A DNA stretch of 64,000 bases. Source: Bacteroidetes bacterium UBA4416. GTDB lineage: Bacteria > Bacteroidota > Bacteroidia > B-17B0 > Aurantibacillaceae. Both the position numbers and the translations under genes were made by a program. The notes below the pieces were generated by a model. It ran no database searches. It was not told the DNA's origin and was given only the letters and a program-made list of their open reading frames with translations. Numbering within the stretch: the stretch's first letter is position 1; every line of letters begins with the position of its first letter. Shown piece by piece: positions 54,393-61,230 of the stretch. The stretch is taken from the NCBI GenBank assembly GCA_002390745.1, contig DGQK01000030.1:75163-139162 (forward strand), written 5' to 3'.

Positions 54393-55874
54393 ATGATACA
54401 CCTCAAAACCTTAGGACAACTCAAAGCATCTGGCTACCAATCGAAAACGATCAAAGACGAATTACGCGACAACCTTATTGACAAGCTCAAAAAGAAAGAA
54501 TCTGTTTTCAAAGGCATCATCGGCTACGAAGATACCGTGATCCCCGAGATAGAGCGCGCCATCCTTTCCCGCCATAATATGAATTTACTGGGCTTGCGCG
54601 GACAGGCCAAAACGCGCATTGCCCGGCAAATGATCGGGCTTCTGGACGAGTACATTCCGATAGTGGAACACAGCGACCTGAACGATGATCCTTTGAATCC
54701 TCTGTCTGCTTTCGCCAAAGAGAAGATCAAAGAATTGGGAGACCTGACTCCCATTACCTGGCTGCACCGCTCGGAGCGTTATGTGGAAAAGCTTGCGACT
54801 CCGGATGTTTCCGTTGCTGACCTTATCGGCGATGTAGACCCTATCAAAGCCGCTAATTTAAAACTGAACTATGCCGATGAGCGTGTGATCCATTATGGCA
54901 TTATTCCAAGGAGCAATCGCTGCATTTTTGTGATCAACGAATTGCCTGACCTACAGGCCCGCATCCAGGTAGCGCTGTTCAATATCCTGCAGGAAGGCGA
55001 TATCCAGATCCGTGGCTTCAAGCTGCGCCTTGCGCTCGACATAGAATTTATCTTTACCGCCAACCCGGAAGATTACACCAACCGCGGAAGCATTGTCACT
55101 CCCCTGAAAGACCGCATCGGCAGCCAGATCCTGACACACTACCCGAAACAGATCGCGCTATCCAAACAGATTACGGCGCAGGAAGCAAAGCTAAGCGACT
55201 ACCAGAAAGAACACATCTCTGTAAACGACCTCCTCGCAACCCTCATTGAACGCGTGGCCTTTGAAGCGCGCGAAAGCGAATTTGTGGATTCCAAGAGCGG
55301 CGTGTCGGCGCGCTTAACCATCTCTGCATACGAAAACCTGGTGAGCACTGCTGAGCGCCGCATGCTACTCAATGGGGAAACATCAACCGTAGCGCGTGTG
55401 AGCGACCTCATGGGCATTATTCCTGCCGTCAATGGCAAGATCGAGTTGGTATATGAAGGAGAACAGGAAGGTGCCGCCATCGTTGCCCAGAACCTCGTTG
55501 GGAAAGCCATCCGCAACGAATTCCTGGAACACTTTCCGGATCCCACAAAACTGAAAAAGAAAAAAGACCCGAGCCCTTATCAGCCTGTGGTTAGCTGGTT
55601 CGGCGAAGGCAATACCATCGACCTCCTGCTACTGGAAGACCAGAAAACTTATGAGGAAACCCTGAACGCTGTTCCCGGCTTAAGCAAGCTTGCTGCGACT
55701 TATTTCCCGAAACAGAACAAAACAGATCAGCTCATCGCGATGGAATTTATTCTATTCGGCCTGGCAGAAAATTCGCTCATCGGCAAAAACCAGTTAGAGC
55801 GCGGTACGCAGTTCAAGGACATCCTGGGTTCTATGTTCAACGAAAGCGATTTTTTTGGAAGCACAGATAATTAA
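54393..55874 (+). CDS. MoxR/magnesium-chelatase-like AAA+ ATPase
   Basis: The 493-residue protein begins MIHLKTLGQLKASGYQSKTI; this ATG is chosen over a TTG 60 bases upstream. Walker A is GLRGQAKTRIARQM, Walker B reads CIFVINELPDLQARIQVALF with Asn-Glu in place of Asp-Glu, and sensor 1 is FIFTANPEDYTNRGSIVTPL. The NEL form and the NPEDYTxRG block match a distinct group of AAA+ proteins also found in Actinobacteria that pairs with a VWA protein. It would remodel or load metal into a target together with the VWA partner upstream. Its expression may be set by the hairpin leader. The C-terminal 100 residues look adapter-like. Confidence 0.9.
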   Translation: MIHLKTLGQLKASGYQSKTIKDELRDNLIDKLKKKESVFKGIIGYEDTVIPEIERAILSRHNMNLLGLRGQAKTRIARQMIGLLDEYIPIVEHSDLNDDPLNPLSAFAKEKIKELGDLTPITWLHRSERYVEKLATPDVSVADLIGDVDPIKAANLKLNYADERVIHYGIIPRSNRCIFVINELPDLQARIQVALFNILQEGDIQIRGFKLRLALDIEFIFTANPEDYTNRGSIVTPLKDRIGSQILTHYPKQIALSKQITAQEAKLSDYQKEHISVNDLLATLIERVAFEARESEFVDSKSGVSARLTISAYENLVSTAERRMLLNGETSTVARVSDLMGIIPAVNGKIELVYEGEQEGAAIVAQNLVGKAIRNEFLEHFPDPTKLKKKKDPSPYQPVVSWFGEGNTIDLLLLEDQKTYEETLNAVPGLSKLAATYFPKQNKTDQLIAMEFILFGLAENSLIGKNQLERGTQFKDILGSMFNESDFFGSTDN

Positions 55875-55880
55875 TTTCAG

Positions 55881-55908
55881 TCCCTGTTAGTGATTGCACT
55901 AACAGGGA
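55881..55908. terminator. Hairpin between convergent genes, likely terminator without T-run
   Basis: TCCCTGTTAGTG (55881-55892) pairs perfectly with CACTAACAGGGA (55897-55908), a 12-bp stem with a 4-base loop. No T-run follows on either strand, so it may act as a Rho-dependent or stabilising hairpin at the end of the AAA+ and ester cyclase transcripts. Confidence 0.6.
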
Positions 55909-55920
55909 AGCTGAGAGACG

Positions 55921-56343
55921 TCATTCTGCGATTTTGCAACCATGCGCCTGGTCCTTTAACTGGTTCTCTATGGACTGACCGTCAATTAAGCCCCAGTGCC
56001 CGATAATTTTCCTGTCTTTTAGTTTATAAAACCGGAATCCTGAAATTTTCAAGCTTATACCAGTAGGCTCTATCCCTCTCCAGGTACCAATGTGCCTCAG
56101 AGCCATTGTTATTTTCACAATGGACCGGTCGTCTTCCGTTACCTGCTCATCAATACGCGTATGATGTTCAAAAGAAGACCCGGTTGCCAGGATCCATTTC
56201 TTCATTCCCTCTGCATCAGGCGTGAACATAGGAGGGAGAGAATGGTCCACAAAATCGGGGTGAATAAAGTCATTTAATTTTTCGAAGTTTCCCTGGTTCC
56301 AGATCTGATCTATAAACTCAGCGATAATGGTTGCTTGTTTCAT
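55921..56343 (-). CDS. Ester cyclase / SnoaL-like protein
   Basis: The 140-residue protein opens AEFIDQIWNQGNFEKLNDFI and continues HPDFVDHSLPPMFTPDAEGM, then ALRHIGTWRGIEPTGISLKI and FRFYKLKDRKIIGHWGLIDG, the pattern of SnoaL-like polyketide cyclase folds. The NTF2-type fold often binds small hydrophobic molecules; the reaction is not known for this branch. It is read 72 bases after a Crp/Fnr-type regulator in the same direction and may be under its control. The last residues (AHGCKIAE) are not conserved. Confidence 0.88.
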   Translation of the reverse strand: MKQATIIAEFIDQIWNQGNFEKLNDFIHPDFVDHSLPPMFTPDAEGMKKWILATGSSFEHHTRIDEQVTEDDRSIVKITMALRHIGTWRGIEPTGISLKISGFRFYKLKDRKIIGHWGLIDGQSIENQLKDQAHGCKIAE

Positions 56344-56415
56344 ATTTAGTAGTTAAGACGCAAAGATCTGACTGCCCGATCTAATCTACCTGCGTCAAAC
56401 GTCACAAAAATGAAA

Positions 56416-56976
56416 TTATTTTCCGCGGATCCTGCTAAGTGTTTCCCTGCTTACTCCTAAATAGGATGAGAGCCGGGTAAGCGAAACTCTCTGCAGCAGC
56501 TCAGGCTGTGTAAGGATCAGCTTTTCGTAACGCTGCTGCGGTGTCAGGAGCTTAAGATCATGTAATTCCGCTTCCTGCCTGGAAACCATCATTTCCAGAA
56601 GCCGTCTCCCAAAGGATTCGATCTCACCGGACTTTTTATAGGCGCTGAGTAATGACAACCTGTCGAGTTTGAAAACCTGCACCGATTCGCAAGCCCTGAT
56701 TTCGTAGTCCGAGCTGGTTCCGTTTATTAAGCTTTTAATATTTGTCGCAAAATCGTTTTCAAAGAAAAAAGCCGTATTGACAGTTTTTCCGTCTTGGTTA
56801 AAAGAAGATTGGCAATAGCCTGTAGCAATAAAGTATATCGCCTGGCAAACTTCACCCTCTTTCAACAGGATCTCTCCTTTTTTATAAGTATGCGCTGAGA
56901 TACAGCCGGAGAGAATCTCCCAACTTTCATTTGAAAGCTCTGTGAAGCTATTCACCACTGCTTTTAGATTTTCCAT
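56416..56976 (-). CDS. Crp/Fnr family transcriptional regulator
   Basis: The 186-residue protein has a cyclic-nucleotide-binding-type beta-roll (YKKGEILLKEGEVCQAIYFI, GKTVNTAFFFENDFATNIKS, about 25-115) and a C-terminal helix-turn-helix ending RLSSYLGVSRETLSRIRGK. There are no FNR-type cysteine clusters at the N-terminus, and the usual cAMP-contacting Arg-Ser motif is not evident, so the ligand is unknown. It resembles the many one-component Crp regulators of Bacteroidota. It is 72 bases before the ester cyclase gene. Confidence 0.9.
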   Translation of the reverse strand: MENLKAVVNSFTELSNESWEILSGCISAHTYKKGEILLKEGEVCQAIYFIATGYCQSSFNQDGKTVNTAFFFENDFATNIKSLINGTSSDYEIRACESVQVFKLDRLSLLSAYKKSGEIESFGRRLLEMMVSRQEAELHDLKLLTPQQRYEKLILTQPELLQRVSLTRLSSYLGVSRETLSRIRGK

Positions 56977-57064
56977 GTCATTAAAGCCTGATCCTCGTTA
57001 TACTGCTGGCCTGATTTACCAGGAAACGGTATAGCACGGGCTGTCCATTGAATTTTAAAATAAC

Positions 57065-57718
57065 TTATTTTGCAAGCGTTACTGTTGTATACTCACGGTC
57101 CATCAGCTCGCCGGTTTTGCTCCTCACCTGCTCCGTTTGTGATTGTATTTTCCGGATCTTAAAGGCCGATCCGGCGAGTAGCTTTTCCAGTTTATCTGTG
57201 TTATACAGTTCAAAGCCATAGGCTGTAAAAGGCAATTGCTTCATGAAGCTCTCCTGTGCAAAGGTAATACAGAGTTTGCCCTCTGCTTTCAGCACACGGT
57301 AAAGCTCCGCGAGTACAGCAAGCGGATCGGACCAGAAGTAGATGGTATTAACGGTAAAGATAGCGTCGAAGTAATTATCAGGAAAGGGGAGCTTTCCGCC
57401 ATCATAGCGATGAAAGGCGGCTTGTTGCGATTCAATAAAACTCCGGTTGATCTTTTTCGCTTCTGCATGCATCAGCTCCGAAAGTTCTAGGCCATCGTAA
57501 TGAATAGCAGGGTATAGTTCAAGAAGGTATTTTACATGGCCTGCATTGCCATGTCCCAGCTCCAATACCATTTCATTTCCCGAAAGCTCCAGGCTGGCAA
57601 TCGCATGCCGTGTCATCCCAATGTTTGTGGCATTCATCATGTCCGCGATCTCAATGCCTTTTTCCCCTTTCGGGTGGCTAAGCTGGGAGGCCAGCTCCTG
57701 TAGGTCTTTCTGTTCCAT
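57065..57718 (-). CDS. Class I SAM-dependent methyltransferase
   Basis: The 217-residue protein has the motif I region EMVLELGHGNAGHVKYLLEL with the Gly-rich SAM loop, motif II near IHYDGLELSELMHAEAK and motif IV DAIFTVNTIYFWSDPLAVLA. Methyltransferase type-11-like. No clue to the substrate. It begins 85 bases from the divergent small gene at 57804. No operon partner. Confidence 0.85.
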   Translation of the reverse strand: MEQKDLQELASQLSHPKGEKGIEIADMMNATNIGMTRHAIASLELSGNEMVLELGHGNAGHVKYLLELYPAIHYDGLELSELMHAEAKKINRSFIESQQAAFHRYDGGKLPFPDNYFDAIFTVNTIYFWSDPLAVLAELYRVLKAEGKLCITFAQESFMKQLPFTAYGFELYNTDKLEKLLAGSAFKIRKIQSQTEQVRSKTGELMDREYTTVTLAK

Positions 57719-57803
57719 GATCTAAAGATAACGCTTCCTGCTTCCGGAATCAAATCACAAAAAACCGGTAGGACATGTGCCGATAATCCTTACTTTTAAG
57801 TCC

Positions 57804-58283
57804 ATGAAAACCGCCACTGTCAGCGAACTGAAAAAGGAACTGAATGACCTGCCAGCCAGGAAGCTGGTAGAATTATGCCTTACCCTGGCCAAATACAAAA
57901 AAGACAACAAGGAGCTCCTGGATTATTTATTGTTCGAAGCCCATAACAAGCCCAATTTTATACAGGAGGTCAAAAAGGAGATCGATGAACATTTTGATGA
58001 ACTAAAATTCCAGTCGAATTTATACTACGTCAAAAAAAGCCTGCGCAAGCTCCTCCGCATCATCAACAAATACTGCAAGTACGTGGCCGATAAAGCCCTG
58101 GCGGCCGAGCTGCATATTCACTTCTGTTCAAAGCTGAAAGACTCCCGCATTCCCTATAAAAAAAGCCAGCTGCTGGTAAACCTTTATGAACAGGAGCTCA
58201 AAAAGATCAACACGCTCATTAGCGCGCTCCACGAAGACCTGCAACAGGATTACCTGAACGATCTGGAACGGATCATGGAATGA
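57804..58283 (+). CDS. DUF6155-like small helical protein
   Basis: The 159-residue protein starts MKTATVSELKKELNDLPARK and is all helical, with Lys- and Leu-rich segments (YYVKKSLRKLLRIINKYCKY, YKKSQLLVNLYEQELKKINT). The opening TVSELKKELNDLPARKLVEL matches my memory of DUF6155, a family with no known function. ATG 57804 is chosen since a start at 57777 would add a poor N-terminus. It diverges from the methyltransferase. Its stop lies one base before the stop of the convergent gene. Confidence 0.65.
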   Translation: MKTATVSELKKELNDLPARKLVELCLTLAKYKKDNKELLDYLLFEAHNKPNFIQEVKKEIDEHFDELKFQSNLYYVKKSLRKLLRIINKYCKYVADKALAAELHIHFCSKLKDSRIPYKKSQLLVNLYEQELKKINTLISALHEDLQQDYLNDLERIME

Positions 58284-58284
58284 T

Positions 58285-58734
58285 CTAAGCGATGCGAAAC
58301 GCCACCTTGATGACCTGCAATCCGAGCTCGCCAAAGAGATCCCTGATATCCATACAGCTCACAATCGCAGTTTTATCAGACAGGCAAAGGTCCATGGCAT
58401 GCGTTTCTTCATACACATCGGTATGCGACTTAAATGCAAAGTCCTTAAAGGCCTCGCCATCGAGCTCAATTTCGGGAGCCTGCATGAGCTTCTCTTCAAT
58501 AGCCCGCTGCAACAGGAGCTTCGTTTCCTCCATCCAGGCTTTTCCTTCCTCTGTCAGTTTTTCATACAGCTCTTCCGTGAATTTTCTCACATACTTATCC
58601 CCATACATCATGTAATAAGCGGGCGGCTCCTTGTCCGGAAAGCGCCTGACAAAGTCTTCGTGACGAAATTTGTAATAGTCGACGCTCCCAAAAATACCTT
58701 CGGGAGCCAGTTTCGGATTGGGAATCATATTCAT
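58285..58734 (-). CDS. Hypothetical protein, Bacteroidota-type, no known domain
   Basis: The 149-residue protein is soluble with a helical centre (KFTEELYEKLTEEGKAWMEE) and starts MNMIPNPKLAPEGIFGSVDY. No signal peptide, no motif and no family I recognise. It is transcribed just after kynA in the same direction, with a 39-base gap, and may be in one operon with it, which could link it to tryptophan or kynurenine metabolism; that is inference. It converges with the DUF6155-like gene. Confidence 0.6.
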   Translation of the reverse strand: MNMIPNPKLAPEGIFGSVDYYKFRHEDFVRRFPDKEPPAYYMMYGDKYVRKFTEELYEKLTEEGKAWMEETKLLLQRAIEEKLMQAPEIELDGEAFKDFAFKSHTDVYEETHAMDLCLSDKTAIVSCMDIRDLFGELGLQVIKVAFRIA

Positions 58735-58773
58735 AAATGCTGAGGATTCCTTTAAAATCTGATGCCAGCAAGC

Positions 58774-59781
58774 TTAAGCTTTTGTCCTGAACACATTGGT
58801 GTCCACCCAGCTTCTGCCCCACTCTTCCTGCTCCTGGGAAGTCCAGAGCTCCGGGTAGAAAATGCGTTTCTGGAAGCGCGGCGGCAGGTATTTCTGCCAG
58901 TTGGTACCGCCCGTTGCCGGCGCGTCGCCTTCTTTTTGTTGTAAGTAACGTACGGCACTTTTATAATGCATCAACGGCCAGTTGATATTCACATTGATGT
59001 CCAGCTCCCTGAGCGCATTGATGAGCCGTGGATTCTTCTGATCTTCGGGCGATAAGGCCTTGTACTTGGCCCACATATTTTTAGTGCTGTACTCATTGGC
59101 CAAAGCCAGGAACTCGGCACCGTATTTTTTCTCGAATTGATTCAGCGTTAAGGTCTTTTTTCCCGTTTCCAGTTCGGTAGCGCCTTTGTTCCAGTATATG
59201 TGTTGGAATAGCTCTTCAATGGAATTGTCCTTCCCATGAAAATCAGGCCGCATATTTTTGTCGACAAGGTTGATAAAATCCGTTGCGCAGATCTCGATCT
59301 TGCGGTACTGGGCACTCTGGAAGCCGCTTGCCGGAAGAAGCGCCATGCGGTAACGCAGGAACTGTTCCTTTTCCATGCCGTCCACCATGATTTCGAAGGA
59401 TTTGGTCAACGACTCGAAATAGCGGTTGATCCGGATGATGCGTGTTGCAAAATAATCGGGGTCGAGGGTTTCTTTCCATCCCAGGTCGTGGCCGTTGGGA
59501 GCAATGTTCTTCCCGTTGTTCGCTATCTGCGTCATCTCATGGAGCGACAATTTAAAATACAGCTCCGTGATCTGATGATACATGATGAAGATCTCTTCAT
59601 CCGGAAAATCTGTTTTCGGATTTTGTAGTGTGAGCAGCGTATCCACTTGTATATAGTCCCAATACGTAAGGTAATTGGCCAATAAGAGGCCATCGAGGTA
59701 ACCATCGAGGCTTTGCCCCATTAAGTTGTATTTCTCCTGCAATAGCTTAACCTTATCAAGTATTTCCTGCGTGAATTCCAT
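58774..59781 (-). CDS. kynA: Tryptophan 2,3-dioxygenase
   Basis: The 335-residue haem enzyme opens the indole ring of L-tryptophan to give N-formylkynurenine, the first step of the kynurenine pathway; it needs oxygen, so the host is at least partly aerobic. Family blocks are YWDYIQVDTLLTLQNPKTDF, IFIMYHQITELYFKLSLHEM (the conserved His-containing helix), PASGFQSAQYRKIEI and NWPLMHYKSAVRYL near the C-terminus, where the haem-ligand His lies. Other pathway genes (kynB, kynU) are absent from the window. Confidence 0.94.
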   Translation of the reverse strand: MEFTQEILDKVKLLQEKYNLMGQSLDGYLDGLLLANYLTYWDYIQVDTLLTLQNPKTDFPDEEIFIMYHQITELYFKLSLHEMTQIANNGKNIAPNGHDLGWKETLDPDYFATRIIRINRYFESLTKSFEIMVDGMEKEQFLRYRMALLPASGFQSAQYRKIEICATDFINLVDKNMRPDFHGKDNSIEELFQHIYWNKGATELETGKKTLTLNQFEKKYGAEFLALANEYSTKNMWAKYKALSPEDQKNPRLINALRELDINVNINWPLMHYKSAVRYLQQKEGDAPATGGTNWQKYLPPRFQKRIFYPELWTSQEQEEWGRSWVDTNVFRTKA

Positions 59782-59819
59782 AGTAAGCGTCTGTTTTAAA
59801 CTGAGCTTAAAAATAAAAA

Positions 59820-59848
59820 AAAGGATATTGATTTTAACAATATCCTTT
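59820..59848 (-). terminator. Terminator of the DUF3108 gene
   Basis: AAAGGATATTG (59820-59830) pairs perfectly with CAATATCCTTT (59838-59848). On the minus strand the stem is followed by a T-rich run, 19 bases past the DUF3108 stop, and it precedes the kynA start. Confidence 0.8.
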
Positions 59849-59867
59849 ATAACATTTCATAAGTACC

Positions 59868-60722
59868 CTATTTGACTTCGGAGGTCGGATTGGCCAGGTT
59901 TTTAGCGCTCACAATATCCAGCTTCACAGAACCTACCATCAGCTTTGCCTGAGCCCTCAGCGGTACGTGGTTCTTATCATCGGTGATCCAAACGTTTAGG
60001 TCTTCTTCTTTTTTAAAGACACGTCCTTTCTGTACGATCGGGCGGAATTTCACACAGTTGAAGGTACCCAGGTCACAGTCGATTTTTTCCTTGCCTACGT
60101 AACGGATCTTCAACGGGAACAGTTCCTTATCCACAATACTGTTGATGGTAAAGACATCACCTTCTTTTGCATTGGAAAGGTCGAGGTTACGGGCTGCATA
60201 AAAAGCGGAGATCATGTCGTGCGTTCCCTGCGGCACATCCACTTTATCTTCGCGGCCAACATCCACTTTATTGGTGTAATGGTTGAATTTGTAGTCCTCG
60301 TTGATAATATAGCCGCCTTCATTGACACGCCTCACAAACATCCATGGCAACAAGGCATCTTTATCCAGGAAGGTTTCATAACGGTCGCGCACTTTGAAAA
60401 ACCAATCAAAAGACCCTTTGGAATAACCATTCCCAACAATGTGGTATACTTTTCTTCCCGCTACATCCATCACTTCGGGTTTTACTTCGAGCACCGCCAC
60501 GCCGGCATCAATAATCCCGTAGTGCAGGCGGTAAGTCAGGATCTCCCCTTCTTTAAAGGCTTCATTTTTGGCTCCCGGCAATTCCTTCGGCTTTGGCCCC
60601 TGCTGCTGCTCGATGATCTGCGCGAGCTGGGATTGGGTAGAAACATAATACGCCGCAGAACTCAACAGTATGGCGCCTGTGGCTACTGCAGCAAATAATG
60701 CGATGTGTTTTAAATTTTTCAT
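59868..60722 (-). CDS. DUF3108 family secreted protein
   Basis: The 284-residue protein has a signal peptide or anchor (HIALFAAVATGAILLSSAAY) and the DUF3108 pattern: FKEGEILTYRLHYGIIDAGV, KVYHIVGNGYSKGSFDWFFK, VRDRYETFLDKDALLPWMFV and the close VWITDDKNHVPLRAQAKLMV. DUF3108 proteins are periplasmic, of unknown role, and may bind lipids or envelope glycan. It is transcribed alone with the terminator at 59820. The linker after the helix is Gln/Pro-rich (IIEQQQGPKPKELPG). Confidence 0.9.
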   Translation of the reverse strand: MKNLKHIALFAAVATGAILLSSAAYYVSTQSQLAQIIEQQQGPKPKELPGAKNEAFKEGEILTYRLHYGIIDAGVAVLEVKPEVMDVAGRKVYHIVGNGYSKGSFDWFFKVRDRYETFLDKDALLPWMFVRRVNEGGYIINEDYKFNHYTNKVDVGREDKVDVPQGTHDMISAFYAARNLDLSNAKEGDVFTINSIVDKELFPLKIRYVGKEKIDCDLGTFNCVKFRPIVQKGRVFKKEEDLNVWITDDKNHVPLRAQAKLMVGSVKLDIVSAKNLANPTSEVK

Positions 60723-60847
60723 TTTGAAAACGCTTTTGTTCTACCTATGGTTTTTCAAAAGCTGTGCCAATATAAAGATAGCACTTTTTTGTCTGTTAAA
60801 ATATGTAAATATGAATACCGTACCACGCCAAACCCTATTTTTACAGG

Positions 60848-61189
60848 ATGCGAAACCTCTGTTTTCTTCTACTAATTTCTCCGCTGATTTTTTCCTGCTC
60901 CAAAAGCGAAGCTGTCAGCAAGACAGCGCCTGCGGTGAATAGCCTGCCGGTGAATACAAAATTCAACATTAATTTGCCGGAAAACCACACAAACGGTTAT
61001 TTATGGCAGCTCAGCAATACTTACGACATCAACACCGTAGATTACATGAACTCGGTATGGCATGGGAATGAAAAAGGTGTTGTTTTCAATTTCGAGAGCA
61101 GGGAAAAAGGAACAACAGAATTGGAATTTCACCTCATCAACTATAAGGATACACTGGAGAGCAAAACGTTTATTATTGACGTGAAGTAG
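60848..61189 (+). CDS. Chagasin-like (I42) protease-inhibitor lipoprotein
   Basis: The 113-residue protein has a lipobox (SPLIFSC, Cys17). The mature part contains NLPENHTNGYLWQL, which parallels the NPTTGYxW inhibitory loop of chagasin-type inhibitors of cysteine proteases, then GVVFNFESREKGTTELEFH. The central glycine-rich loop of chagasins is reduced, so the inhibitory activity is uncertain. It would be lipid-anchored in the periplasm or outer membrane. It converges with the TamB gene; a weak hairpin (61189-61213) lies between. Confidence 0.55.
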   Translation: MRNLCFLLLISPLIFSCSKSEAVSKTAPAVNSLPVNTKFNINLPENHTNGYLWQLSNTYDINTVDYMNSVWHGNEKGVVFNFESREKGTTELEFHLINYKDTLESKTFIIDVK

Positions 61190-61213
61190 CGGCCGGGGAT
61201 ACATTCAGGCCGC
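61189..61213. terminator. Weak hairpin between convergent genes
   Basis: GCGGCC (61189-61194) pairs with GGCCGC (61208-61213) around a 13-base loop; a few T follow some bases later on the plus strand. This is a possible weak terminator for the lipoprotein gene. Confidence 0.35.
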
Positions 61214-61230
61214 CGGCAGAATGTTTTTCA

